This document shows positions 25,056 through 33,815 of a DNA stretch of 64,000 bases, one piece after another. How positions within the stretch are numbered: the stretch's first letter is position 1; the number at the start of each line of letters is the position of its first letter. Source of the DNA: Anaerolineae bacterium (GTDB lineage Bacteria; Chloroflexota; Anaerolineae; Anaerolineales; Villigracilaceae). Where the stretch lies: contig JAFLCE010000002.1 in NCBI GenBank assembly GCA_017303655.1, forward strand, positions 62,001 to 126,000, given 5' to 3'. A program made the translations under genes and the position numbers. The notes under the pieces are model-generated. The model saw only the letters and a program-made list of their open reading frames with translations, ran no database searches and was not told where the DNA came from.

Positions 25056-26345
25056 CTATCCAATCTTTTCGATTTTCCACGCAAGTCTCGGTCGCACAGG
25101 TCCCACACGCGGCTCTGCCCATTGCGTACCAGGCGCGCCGGAAATATCTACAGTGAACGCCAGAGCATTTTCATCCATGAAATAGCGGCGCACGCCAAAC
25201 GAGCTGGCATTCACGCCCACCGTGTAGCGGCTGTCGTTGAAAATATCGGCAGGGATTTCTGCACGGCTGATGTAATGACCCGCAGTGCGCGAGTCGAATT
25301 TATCGTAGAGCGCCGGGTCGTCCGTATCGAATGATGCAAAAACATATTCGCCGCGCATCGTGCTGACATAAATCCCAATCCGCAAGCCGGTAATGGGAGC
25401 ATCGAGTTTATATTCAAATTCAAGTGTGACGGGTTCAGTAGAGCGGACTGTATCCACGACCTTCCCGCTTCTTTCCTTAACCTTCAAACTGATCGGCGTA
25501 AACGGCGCGCTCGCCGCTGGAACATCTTCCGCCTCCCAAGTACGCTCGCCTGCCTGCGACTGCCCAAAGGAAAGGTAATAATCGACAGCTTCCTGTGTCG
25601 GTCCGCGCATAATGAGCTGACCTTTGTTCAACACCACGGCTTCCTGCGTGAGGCGCAAAATGGCAGACATGTTATGGCTGACGAACAAGACCGTACGTCC
25701 CTGCTGCGCCACGTCACCCATTTTGCCGATACATTTCTTTTGGAATTCGGCATCACCCACCGCGAGGACTTCGTCCACGACAAGAATTTCAGGTTCGAGG
25801 TGCGCAGCTACGGCAAAAGCGAGTCGCAAGTACATGCCCGATGAATAACGCTTGACAGGCGTATCAATATATTGTGTCACTTCAGAAAAATCCACGATCT
25901 CGTCGAACTTGGAATCAATCTCAGAGCGGCGCATACCGAGAATGGCACCGTTCATGTAAATATTCTCTCGTCCGGTCAACTCAGGGTGGAAGCCGGTTCC
26001 CACTTCGAGCAGGGAGCCAACACGTCCACGCACAGTGACGGTGCCCGTCGTCGGTTCAGTGACGCGGGAAAGGATCTTAAGCAAGGTGCTTTTGCCCGCA
26101 CCGTTCCGCCCGACAATACCGAGGACTTTGCCTTCTTCGAGGTCAAAGGAAACATCCTTCAACGCCCAAACATAATTCTGGTTCTGGCGGCGGTCAGACT
26201 TGCCAATCATCGCTTTCGCCAAACGAATGGGCGCAGAGACCGTATCCACGATCACATCTCGGAGCATGTTATAGCGGAACTTCGTCTCCGCTGCGCCAAT
26301 CTTGTATTGCTTGCCAATGTTTTTTACTGAAATCGCTGTTGTCAT
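25056..26345 (-). CDS. polysaccharide ABC exporter ATPase with carbohydrate-binding C-terminus (Wzt-like)
   Basis: A 429-residue ATPase. Walker A GRNGAGKS is at 79-86, the signature YSSGM at 167-171, Walker B ILVVDE at 187-192 and the H-loop SHN at 223-225. Residues about 275-429 form the extra beta domain that in Wzt proteins recognises the chain end; that length is right for a Wzt-C domain. It is expected to pair with the permease gene, whose TAA stop overlaps this ATG by one base (TAATG). Together they should carry the finished lipid-linked glycan across the membrane. Confidence 0.92.
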   Translation of the reverse strand: MTTAISVKNIGKQYKIGAAETKFRYNMLRDVIVDTVSAPIRLAKAMIGKSDRRQNQNYVWALKDVSFDLEEGKVLGIVGRNGAGKSTLLKILSRVTEPTTGTVTVRGRVGSLLEVGTGFHPELTGRENIYMNGAILGMRRSEIDSKFDEIVDFSEVTQYIDTPVKRYSSGMYLRLAFAVAAHLEPEILVVDEVLAVGDAEFQKKCIGKMGDVAQQGRTVLFVSHNMSAILRLTQEAVVLNKGQLIMRGPTQEAVDYYLSFGQSQAGERTWEAEDVPAASAPFTPISLKVKERSGKVVDTVRSTEPVTLEFEYKLDAPITGLRIGIYVSTMRGEYVFASFDTDDPALYDKFDSRTAGHYISRAEIPADIFNDSRYTVGVNASSFGVRRYFMDENALAFTVDISGAPGTQWAEPRVGPVRPRLAWKIEKIG

Positions 26346-27193
26346 TAAATAGTATCCGCGAAGGTTTTTTCCATGCTTCTAAAATAGAAGAGCCCTGAGA
26401 CAAAGATCAAGATTGAAATCCCTGTTGAAACCCAGAGTGTGATATCGGGTCCATTTCCGGTACCAAGGAGCGCCCAGCGAAAGCCATTGACCACACCCAC
26501 CATCGGATTAAGAGAATAAACGATCTGCCATTTTTCAGGAATAGAAGAAATGGAATAAGCTATGGGAGTGGCAAACAGCCAAAACTGAGTCAGAAACGGG
26601 AGGGCTTGGTTTACGTCACGATATTGGACGTTGATCGCAGAAAGCCAAAGCGCCACGCCTAGGGCAGTCACAATGGCAAGCAGAAGAAAGAGCGGCAGCG
26701 TCCACAATAAATTCCATGCAGGTGTAACCTGAAAATATAACATCAAGCCAATCAGAATAACGAAGGCAATGGCAAAATCCACCAAGCCAGCAAAAACCGA
26801 TGACATTGGCAAGATGAGCCGAGGGAAATAAATTTTGGTCACCATGTTGTTGTGTGCCACAAGTGAACGACTGCCTTGATTAAGTGCAGTGACGAACAAT
26901 CCCCAAGGCAACAAGGCTGTGAAAGAAAAGACAGGATATGCAACGCCCCCATCTGTAGAGAGTTTTGCCACATTACTAAATAGGAACGTAAAGACCAGCA
27001 TGGTCATGACAGGCTGAATGACCGCCCATGCCATGCCAAGCAAAGTTTGTTTGTATTTCACTTTTACATCACGCCAGACCATGAAGAAGATCAGTTCACG
27101 ATAGATCCAAAGGTCACGCAGATTTAGCGCGGCAATACCCTTGGATGGTTTAATATAAACGGTATGAGGTTCGTGTTTTGTGAGTTCAGACAT
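26345..27193 (-). CDS. polysaccharide ABC exporter permease (Wzm/TagG-like)
   Basis: A 282-residue ABC-2 permease with about six membrane helices. The cytoplasmic N-terminus (IAALNLRDLWIYRELIFFMVWRDVKVKYKQTLLGMAWAVIQP) is the amphipathic segment typical of Wzm/TagG proteins. It pairs with the Wzt-like ATPase immediately downstream with a one-base overlap. The pair implies ABC-dependent rather than Wzy-dependent export for at least one glycan of the locus. Confidence 0.92.
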   Translation of the reverse strand: MSELTKHEPHTVYIKPSKGIAALNLRDLWIYRELIFFMVWRDVKVKYKQTLLGMAWAVIQPVMTMLVFTFLFSNVAKLSTDGGVAYPVFSFTALLPWGLFVTALNQGSRSLVAHNNMVTKIYFPRLILPMSSVFAGLVDFAIAFVILIGLMLYFQVTPAWNLLWTLPLFLLLAIVTALGVALWLSAINVQYRDVNQALPFLTQFWLFATPIAYSISSIPEKWQIVYSLNPMVGVVNGFRWALLGTGNGPDITLWVSTGISILIFVSGLFYFRSMEKTFADTI

Positions 27194-27203
27194 AAGATAA
27201 TTA

Positions 27204-27224
27204 GATGACTAGTTACTAGTCATC
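27204..27224. terminator. perfect hairpin over the fcl stop codon
   Basis: GATGACTAG and its complement CTAGTCATC with a 3-base loop (27204-27212, 27216-27224). It includes the TAG stop of fcl. On the minus strand it is followed by TAATTAT, not a strong T tract, so it may be a repeat or mRNA-stabilising element rather than a terminator. Confidence 0.4.
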
Positions 27225-28204
27225 TTTTCTTTACTTTCTATTTTTTCTTTGTTGGCTTTGAACCATTCAATAGTACGCTTCATGCCATCTTCGAAAGATA
27301 CTTGCGCGCTCCAACCGAAAAGTTCCTTTGCACGGGAGACGTCCAGTCCGCGGCGAGGTTGACCGTTGGGCTTATCGGTCTGCCAGACGATCTTGCCGGG
27401 GAAGTTGGTCATTTTCACAACAAGTTCGGTAAGGTCTTTGATGGAAATTTCATAGCCTGAGCCGAGGTTGACGGGCAGGTCGCCGTTGTATTTTTCAGCG
27501 GCAGTGATAATACCGTCAGCAGCATCTTCCACATAGAGGAATTCGCGGGTGGGAGAGCCATCGCCCCAAGCAGGCATTTCCTTGTCGCCGCGTTCGCCGG
27601 CTTCAACTGCCTTGCGAATAAGAGCAGGGATGACATGCGAGGTCTGCAAATTAAAATTATCTCGTGGACCGTAAAGATTCACCGGCAAAAGATAAATGGC
27701 ATTGAAGCCATATTGCTGACGATAGGTCTGTGCTTGCACAAGCATCATTTTCTTGGCAAGCCCATAAGGAGCATTGGTCTCTTCGGGGTAACCGTTCCAA
27801 ATATCATCTTCTTTGAAAGGAACCGGAGTGAATTTGGGATAGGCACACACCGTGCCCGTGGCGACGAACTTGCCGACACCATGCTTGTATGCCTGATGCA
27901 TCAACTCCACACCCATGATCATATTGTCATAGAAGAACTCGGCGGGATGTTCGCGATTGGCACCGATACCGCCCACATTAGCGGCAAGATGAATAACAAC
28001 AACATTCTTCGGGTCAACGTCTTTGAGCGCATCCAAATACAAACGTTCGATGGCTTCACGCTGGGTCAGGTCGTAGTCTTTCTTGCGCGGGATAAAGATG
28101 TCCGTCGCGCCGCGTTCCTTTAGTTTTTCCACCACGAACGAGCCTAGAAATCCGCCGCCGCCGGTGACGATCACTCGTTTGTTTTTCCAAAAATTTTCTG
28201 CCAT
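27209..28204 (-). CDS. fcl: GDP-L-fucose synthase-like epimerase/reductase
   Basis: A 331-residue SDR enzyme. The NADP loop GGGGFLG is at 15-21; [14 protein letters not shown] and [15 protein letters not shown], then the catalytic YGLAKK near 147, match GDP-4-keto-6-deoxymannose epimerase/reductase (Fcl/WcaG). The partner GDP-mannose 4,6-dehydratase is not in the window, so it must be elsewhere or the substrate differs. A GGAG site precedes the ATG. The stop lies inside a perfect hairpin (27204-27224). Confidence 0.85.
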   Translation of the reverse strand: MAENFWKNKRVIVTGGGGFLGSFVVEKLKERGATDIFIPRKKDYDLTQREAIERLYLDALKDVDPKNVVVIHLAANVGGIGANREHPAEFFYDNMIMGVELMHQAYKHGVGKFVATGTVCAYPKFTPVPFKEDDIWNGYPEETNAPYGLAKKMMLVQAQTYRQQYGFNAIYLLPVNLYGPRDNFNLQTSHVIPALIRKAVEAGERGDKEMPAWGDGSPTREFLYVEDAADGIITAAEKYNGDLPVNLGSGYEISIKDLTELVVKMTNFPGKIVWQTDKPNGQPRRGLDVSRAKELFGWSAQVSFEDGMKRTIEWFKANKEKIESKEKMTSN

Positions 28205-28223
28205 GTTTTCTCCTTGAGGAAAA

Positions 28224-28278
28224 TAAACAAGTACACAGGTATATAGGTACGTGTCTACTTGTTTACCTGTATACCTTT
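28224..28278. repeat. inverted AAACAAGTACAC element with AGGTATA words
   Basis: The gap between the fcl and 28277 genes is built from words repeated on both strands: AAACAAGTACAC faces GTGTCTACTTGTTT, and AGGTATAtAGG faces ACCTGTATACCT. It can fold into a long hairpin. No gene seen. Confidence 0.6.
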
Positions 28279-29287
28279 ATTGCACAATAAATTGTGCGTT
28301 TCTGTAGCGATCATCCGTCGGGTCTTTGATCAGACCGGTCTTTAACGCAAACAAGACTTCACGCACACCGTCATCCACAGTCAGAGTCGTTTCAAAGTTG
28401 AGAACACGTTTGATCTTCTCGAAAGAAACCGTGATGTCGCGCATATCACCGCCGAAGGTCAGGTCCTTGTATTCGACGATGGTTTCTGGCATGCGCCGCA
28501 GCACAAAGCCAACAATGTCATTCTTAGAATAATTTCCATTTTCGGCGCCTAGGTTGAAGACCTGCCCACGGATCTTGCTTTGCTCAGCTTCAAGCCCCTT
28601 GATAACGCCACGCACCACATCACGGATGTGGACAAACGAACGTGAATATCCACGCTGATAGATGATGAGCTGACGTTTGGTGAAGGCTTCCAACACGAAT
28701 TGATTCACAATTAGGTCAAAGCGGGTGCGAGGAGAAATTCCGTACAGGGTCGCAAAGCGGAAAAGCAAGGGTGCACAAGTTGAGTCTTTTTGTGCAAGCA
28801 GAAATTCCTCTGATGCGATCTTGGTCTCGGCATATAAGGATTGAGGATTGAGGGGCGTCTCTTCAGTGACGGGTTTGCCGTCTTCAGATAAACCGTAATT
28901 GCTATAGGTGGATGCGAACACGAATCGTTCCACGCCCAGGTCTGCTGCCTGACCATAGACCAGTTTCGTCGCCTCAACGTTGTACTTCCAAGCGACCTGC
29001 TTGCCAACTGCCTGACAAGCCGGAAACCCGACGATGCCTGCAAGATGGACAATAGCATCTGGCTTGCCCCAATCTTTCTTAACCGCATCACGGATGGCAC
29101 GGGATTCCGTCACATCCGATTTGATAAAGTGAAAATTGGGGTGACTCATAAATGGCAGGATGCTTTCACCGCCAAAGAGCAAAGAGTCGAGGAGGGTGAC
29201 CCGGTAATTTTGCCGAAGCAGTTCCGAGGTTAGGAGAGAGCCGATGTAGCCTGCTCCGCCCGTGATGAGGATGTGTCGATCCGTCAT
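28277..29287 (-). CDS. NAD-dependent sugar epimerase/dehydratase
   Basis: A 336-residue extended SDR. The NAD loop GGAGYIG lies at 10-16 and the catalytic YAETK near 157, with ASTYSNYG just before it. Overall it resembles UDP-sugar 4-epimerases, but the end (FETTLTVDDGVREVLFALKTG) follows the wider epimerase/dehydratase group; the sugar is not determined. It overlaps the regulator gene by 4 bp, so it is the first structural gene of that operon. Its stop lies in a perfect GCACAAT/ATTGTGC hairpin at 28282-28297. Confidence 0.82.
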   Translation of the reverse strand: MTDRHILITGGAGYIGSLLTSELLRQNYRVTLLDSLLFGGESILPFMSHPNFHFIKSDVTESRAIRDAVKKDWGKPDAIVHLAGIVGFPACQAVGKQVAWKYNVEATKLVYGQAADLGVERFVFASTYSNYGLSEDGKPVTEETPLNPQSLYAETKIASEEFLLAQKDSTCAPLLFRFATLYGISPRTRFDLIVNQFVLEAFTKRQLIIYQRGYSRSFVHIRDVVRGVIKGLEAEQSKIRGQVFNLGAENGNYSKNDIVGFVLRRMPETIVEYKDLTFGGDMRDITVSFEKIKRVLNFETTLTVDDGVREVLFALKTGLIKDPTDDRYRNAQFIVQ

Positions 29288-29760
29288 TCGAGTCCTTCCA
29301 GTCGTATCTTGTATCCATCCAAGACCAAGGCAGGCGCAGATTTATCGTTCACCACAGTGATGCCTTGCTCAATACAGGTTAGCTTGCAAATATCCGCCAC
29401 GTCGCCAGAGCCAACGATGCGGATACGGTCAAAACCGGCATTTCGGATCTTTGTAATATGATCCTTCACACGTTGGCGCGTGCGGCGATACACTGAAAAG
29501 GATTGCTCGACGAAATTGACCGCCAAGCGCGCCCGCAAGGCAAGCCCTTCGGGTGTGATGATGTAACGCAGTTTCTTACGCTCGGCGCGTGCAACCTTCA
29601 CCGCACCCTTTGCAATGAGACGCTTTAAATGCCAATTGACCGTGCCAACCGCCACACCCAGTTGGGTGGCAAGTGTGGATTGGTTAACATCGGGGTCGCT
29701 CTCGATCTGCTCAAGCAGGGTTAGTTCGCGAAGTTCTTCGTTTGTTGATTCTACGGTCAT
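29284..29760 (-). CDS. EPS-associated winged-helix regulator
   Basis: A 158-residue regulator from the ATG at 29760. Residues about 8-85 form a winged helix-turn-helix (LLEQIESDPDVNQSTLATQLGVAVGTVNWHLKRLIAKG) like the MarR-type regulators found with EPS loci. The C-terminal 60 residues (FDRIRIVGSGDVADICKLTCIEQGI) look like a small nucleotide-binding fold and could sense a sugar nucleotide; that is inference. It heads the minus-strand operon with the epimerase and sits beside a palindromic operator, so autoregulation is likely. The longer frame from 29805 reads through the operator and is rejected. Confidence 0.85.
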   Translation of the reverse strand: MTVESTNEELRELTLLEQIESDPDVNQSTLATQLGVAVGTVNWHLKRLIAKGAVKVARAERKKLRYIITPEGLALRARLAVNFVEQSFSVYRRTRQRVKDHITKIRNAGFDRIRIVGSGDVADICKLTCIEQGITVVNDKSAPALVLDGYKIRLEGLE

Positions 29761-29773
29761 GATATAATTCCAA

Positions 29774-29815
29774 AATTCAGTCACTGAATTATAACCCGGA
29801 ATCAAGCAAGGTCAA
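29774..29815 (-). promoter_or_regulatory. sigma70 promoter with palindromic operator
   Basis: On the minus strand the -35 TTGACC (29810-29815) is 16 bp from a perfect -10 TATAAT (29788-29793). Overlapping the -10 edge is an 8-bp perfect palindrome, AATTCAGT and ACTGAATT with a one-base centre (29774-29790). The geometry puts a repressor over the transcription start of the EPS-type regulator gene. Confidence 0.8.
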
Positions 29816-29901
29816 GCCGGGTACTTAACCATAAAAAATCCCTGTAAAATGCGGCAAGATACCCGTTTGAAAGCATGCCGCTTTGACTGAGGTTGGATAA
29901 A
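29816..29901 (+). promoter_or_regulatory. upstream region of the rightward operon
   Basis: This gap must hold the promoter for the plus-strand genes from 29902. TAAAAT near 29847 is a possible -10. GCGGCA and TGCCGC (about 29852-29883) form a loose inverted repeat downstream of it. A GAGG ribosome site lies 9 nt before the ATG at 29902. No site is certain. Confidence 0.35.
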
Positions 29902-32373
29902 ATGCACTTCTACCGAAACGATAATCCTGAATTTATAAACACTCTAAAATGGCTTGGCATAACAACACTTATAGTGGGATGTTTAACGCTTCTTTTTATT
30001 TCACCCCCTAATGTAGAGTTCACCCGGCAATATTATGACTTTGGTTTAGATCGAGTTTTTTTTCTTTTAGTTATTTTTACACTCCTCCTCCGTATCGAAG
30101 GTGTTTGGGGCAAGGGTCTCACCTTGGGCATAACAGTTTTATTGTTCTCACTGTCCTTAATTTACAAATGGCAAACTGCAGACAACTTTTCCCTAATAAG
30201 TGGCTTCTTTCCCGTAAGAGATGCCAATGACTATTATCAGAGTGCCCAAGCATTAATCTACGGGATGAAACTTTCAGGCACAAGCACTTTCCGACCAATC
30301 TATCCCGCATTTCTAGCTACAATCATGTGGGTAACAAATGGCAATCTAAAATTTGTATTAATTCTTTTGGTCCTTGCGAATGCCGTTGCAGTCTTTTGGG
30401 CTACGCTCGAGGTTAACAGGATTATAAAGAATAGTTTTTTTTCAGCAATCTTCCTGATCCTTGGTTATATTTACTTTCGACGATTTAGCGGGACCCTTCT
30501 CACCGAAAACCTTGGCTTCCTAATGGGAAACCTGGCATTATTTTTTCTACTACGTGGGGCTTCAACAACAAACCTCAAATATGCATTTTGGGGGTTATTT
30601 CTCTTAACGACTGGTCTTAATGCACGAGCAGGAGCTTTTATCATTTTGCCAATCCTCGGAGTGTGGATCGCAATATTTTTTCACAACAACCAGAGTTTAT
30701 GGAAAAAGTTATTCACAGGAATAGCAGTTATTATTCTGAGTATGGCAGGGAATTGGTTGCTTGCAAAGCTCATAAATCCACCTACATCAGCCGTGTTCTC
30801 AAACTACTCCTATACACTTTATGGGCTTGCATCAGGAAATAAAGGATGGGAACAAGTTTTGGTTGACCATCCCAACGTCCCTGAAAGTGAGATCTACGCG
30901 CTTGCATTCGACAAGATCAGGAACAACCCCGTTCTATTCATGCAAGGAATTGCAGGAGCCTATTCTGATTATTTTGTATCATCAAAAGGTGCTTTTAGCT
31001 TTCTTTTATTGAAGCGCGACAGAAATGATATATTAAATACCGTATTGTGGGCATTAAGCCTTGCTGGATTAATTTCAGCATTAATAAAAAGGAAGCACTT
31101 GCAATATAGTATTGGACTTGCCTTTTTCATAGGCATCCTTCTTTCTGTTGGGCTGGTACCGCCCGCCGATTCCACCATGATGCGAGCATACGCAACAACA
31201 ATTCCAATGAGCCTATATATCGTAGTCCTGGTTGGAGGTTTTCTATCAGAATCTTTTTTTTACAAAGAGGAGACAGCTCAAACAAAAGATGACTCTGCGC
31301 AATTGCCCATATTATTAAGTGGATTCGTCCTTGTTATTAGTTTTATAGTTCCTGTTTTACTAAATAACTTAGGAACAAACTCTGCTTTTAACCTTACGGG
31401 TTCTTGCGAGGCAGGGAAGAAGAAAACTGCATTCGTGATTGCAGAGGGTTCAAGTTTGATGATCGACGGTAAAAGCAACTCCTCCCACGTTCTGACCATT
31501 GAGTATGCTCGATTTATAAAGAAATTACTAAGCCCAGATCAATTAGCAGATGCAGCGACAGTAAATCTGATGGCATCCATGAAACCCGGCACGATCTTAA
31601 CAATCGTGCGATTGGTCGCCACTGACACGAGAGCTTTCTCAACAGGCGGTTTTCTGGTAACCGAGGAAATCCCTCAAGCAGGTACGCAGACGCTGTGTGT
31701 TGCGGATCCTGTAGAAAGTTTTTACTTTCTCTCAAATGGCATGTACAAAACCACGCCTATTACAAAACCTGACCAGCTAGTGTTGCGCGCAATTGATGCA
31801 ATATTTAAGTCGGGATTGTGGTTAATCTTTTTATTTGTTCTGATAAAATCCGTTAGAGTTCAGCAATTTCCTGCACGAATCATCCCATTCGTTTACACAA
31901 ACACCTTCTTTATAGCTACTGGCGCTCTATTAATGCTTCATACGACTGGTCTATTGCCATTGGCATGGCAACAACAAGCACTTGACTCGGATAAGTTTAG
32001 AAACCCTGAAGGATTTATGTATGTATATAACCTCGGCACTGAAAAGCTAAGCGACACAAAACTACGAGATTATCCTTCATTATTATATGAGAATGGGATA
32101 CTTCTATTGCAACCACACGAAAGTCAGTCTCTTATTTCAGAATATGGAAGAGGAAGCTATATTCTGCGAGAAAAAGTACTGTTCTTTTCTACATCGGATA
32201 ATAGCGACCCTCGCACTAACCAAAAAATCTACACTCTTGAATCTCCACTTGAAATTCGAATTCGATATCAAGTGATCGTATTCAGCCTTGCGATTATTGG
32301 AATTCTCATTCACATCTTATATTTTCTTCCAATATTAAGAAAAACCACATCAAAAGAAGCCTATCCCTCATGA
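29902..32373 (+). CDS. very large AT-rich membrane protein, GT-C-like
   Basis: About 823 residues with about 12 helices in the first 500, an extracytoplasmic domain (about 500-620), one or two more helices (about 625-690), a second soluble part and a final helix. DANDYYQSAQALIYG in the first loop is the acidic signature region seen in GT-C transferases. Substrate unknown. AT-rich compared with the next gene. The ATG at 29902 has a GAGG site; a TTG three codons earlier is possible. It overlaps the following gene by 4 bp. Confidence 0.75.
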   Translation: MHFYRNDNPEFINTLKWLGITTLIVGCLTLLFISPPNVEFTRQYYDFGLDRVFFLLVIFTLLLRIEGVWGKGLTLGITVLLFSLSLIYKWQTADNFSLISGFFPVRDANDYYQSAQALIYGMKLSGTSTFRPIYPAFLATIMWVTNGNLKFVLILLVLANAVAVFWATLEVNRIIKNSFFSAIFLILGYIYFRRFSGTLLTENLGFLMGNLALFFLLRGASTTNLKYAFWGLFLLTTGLNARAGAFIILPILGVWIAIFFHNNQSLWKKLFTGIAVIILSMAGNWLLAKLINPPTSAVFSNYSYTLYGLASGNKGWEQVLVDHPNVPESEIYALAFDKIRNNPVLFMQGIAGAYSDYFVSSKGAFSFLLLKRDRNDILNTVLWALSLAGLISALIKRKHLQYSIGLAFFIGILLSVGLVPPADSTMMRAYATTIPMSLYIVVLVGGFLSESFFYKEETAQTKDDSAQLPILLSGFVLVISFIVPVLLNNLGTNSAFNLTGSCEAGKKKTAFVIAEGSSLMIDGKSNSSHVLTIEYARFIKKLLSPDQLADAATVNLMASMKPGTILTIVRLVATDTRAFSTGGFLVTEEIPQAGTQTLCVADPVESFYFLSNGMYKTTPITKPDQLVLRAIDAIFKSGLWLIFLFVLIKSVRVQQFPARIIPFVYTNTFFIATGALLMLHTTGLLPLAWQQQALDSDKFRNPEGFMYVYNLGTEKLSDTKLRDYPSLLYENGILLLQPHESQSLISEYGRGSYILREKVLFFSTSDNSDPRTNQKIYTLESPLEIRIRYQVIVFSLAIIGILIHILYFLPILRKTTSKEAYPS

Positions 32374-33803
32374 CTCAAACTTCTCTATTCGACGAAACCG
32401 GAAAACTCTACCAACAAAAACGCATATCCCACTGGGATGGCATCGCAAAAAAACGCGATACCTGGCGCGGACTGGGCGGTTGGTATCACCGCCGCTTGCT
32501 TGATATCTATAAATTTCTAGTCAGCCCCAACCAGCGCATTCTGGAGATCGGTTGCGGTCAAGGCAGCTTGATCGCACGTCTTCAACCATCCCATGGGGTC
32601 GGCGTGGATTTTTCTGCCGAGATGATTTCACGCGCCCGGCGGAAACACCCAGAGATCGAATATCACCAACTCGATGCGCATGACCTCTCCAGTTTGGAAG
32701 GCAAGTTCGACATCATTATCTTTTCAGACACCATCAATGATCTGTGGGATGTTCAACGCGCGTTAGAGGAAGTAAAACGCCTCTGCACACCCCATACCCG
32801 CCTCATCTTAAATTTCTACAGTCACCTTTGGCAAGCTCCACTCACAATAGCACAAAGCCTCAATCTGGCTTCGCCAACGCTCGCTCAAAACTGGCTGACG
32901 GCCCCAGACGTAGAAAATCTGCTGCGACTCGCAGGCTTTGAATCCATCCGCAATACAAATGAAATTCTCGCCCCTCTGCCGCTTGGGGGATTCGCAAACC
33001 GCTTCCTCGTCCGCTTATGGGGGCTGCGCGAGCTGGCACTTTCCAACTTCATCATCGCCCGCCCCATGCCTCAACCAGTGAACAAACCCAGCGTTTCGGT
33101 CATTGTTGCGGCACGCAATGAAGAAGGCAATATCAAAAATATCTTCGAGCGCGTACCTCAAATGGGATCAAAGACCGAGCTGATCTTTGTAGAAGGACAT
33201 TCCAAAGATAAAACCTACGAGACGATCGAAAAGGAAATGGCGCTTCACCCCGGGACCTCGAGCCTGCTCTTTCGTCAACCAGGCATTGGCAAAGCTGACG
33301 CCGTTCGCCTCGGTTTCGAGAAAGCATCCGGCGATATCCTAATGATCCTCGATGCCGATCTAACCGTACCGCCGGAAGATCTGCCGCGTTTTTACGAAGC
33401 CATCGCTTCAGGCAAAGGCGAGTTCATCAACGGCGTGAGGCTTGTCTACCCGATGGAGAAGGAAGCCATGCGCTTCCTCAACTTCCTTGGCAATAAATTT
33501 TTTAGTTTAGCTTTTTCATGGCTATTAGGACAATCAGTCAAAGACACGCTCTGCGGTACAAAAGTGATGTGGCGCAAAGACTACGAAGAGGTTGCTGCCA
33601 ACCGCTCCTACTTCGGCGACTTTGACCCTTTCGGCGATTTCGACCTGATCTTTGGCGCGGCGAAACTGAACCTGAAAATTGTAGACATGCCCATCCGCTA
33701 CCGCGAACGCACCTATGGCACCACCAACATCTCCCGCTGGAAACACGGACTGCTATTGTTGAGGATGGTCGCCTTTGCTGCCCGGCGGATGAAATTTGTA
33801 TAA
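32370..33803 (+). CDS. fused methyltransferase-GT2 glycosyltransferase
   Basis: A 477-residue two-domain protein. Residues 1-225 form a class I methyltransferase (ILEIGCGQG near 57, GVDFSAEMISRARR, FDIIIFSDTINDLWD). Residues about 238-477 form a dolichol-phosphate-mannose-synthase-like GT2 domain (VSVIVAARNEEGNI, then LMILDADLTVPPEDLPRF). Fusions of this kind are known, and imply that one lipid-linked sugar is both made and methylated by the same chain. The C-terminus has a hydrophobic segment but no clear membrane helices. Confidence 0.85.
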   Translation: MTQTSLFDETGKLYQQKRISHWDGIAKKRDTWRGLGGWYHRRLLDIYKFLVSPNQRILEIGCGQGSLIARLQPSHGVGVDFSAEMISRARRKHPEIEYHQLDAHDLSSLEGKFDIIIFSDTINDLWDVQRALEEVKRLCTPHTRLILNFYSHLWQAPLTIAQSLNLASPTLAQNWLTAPDVENLLRLAGFESIRNTNEILAPLPLGGFANRFLVRLWGLRELALSNFIIARPMPQPVNKPSVSVIVAARNEEGNIKNIFERVPQMGSKTELIFVEGHSKDKTYETIEKEMALHPGTSSLLFRQPGIGKADAVRLGFEKASGDILMILDADLTVPPEDLPRFYEAIASGKGEFINGVRLVYPMEKEAMRFLNFLGNKFFSLAFSWLLGQSVKDTLCGTKVMWRKDYEEVAANRSYFGDFDPFGDFDLIFGAAKLNLKIVDMPIRYRERTYGTTNISRWKHGLLLLRMVAFAARRMKFV

Positions 33804-33815
33804 AACAGGAATCTC

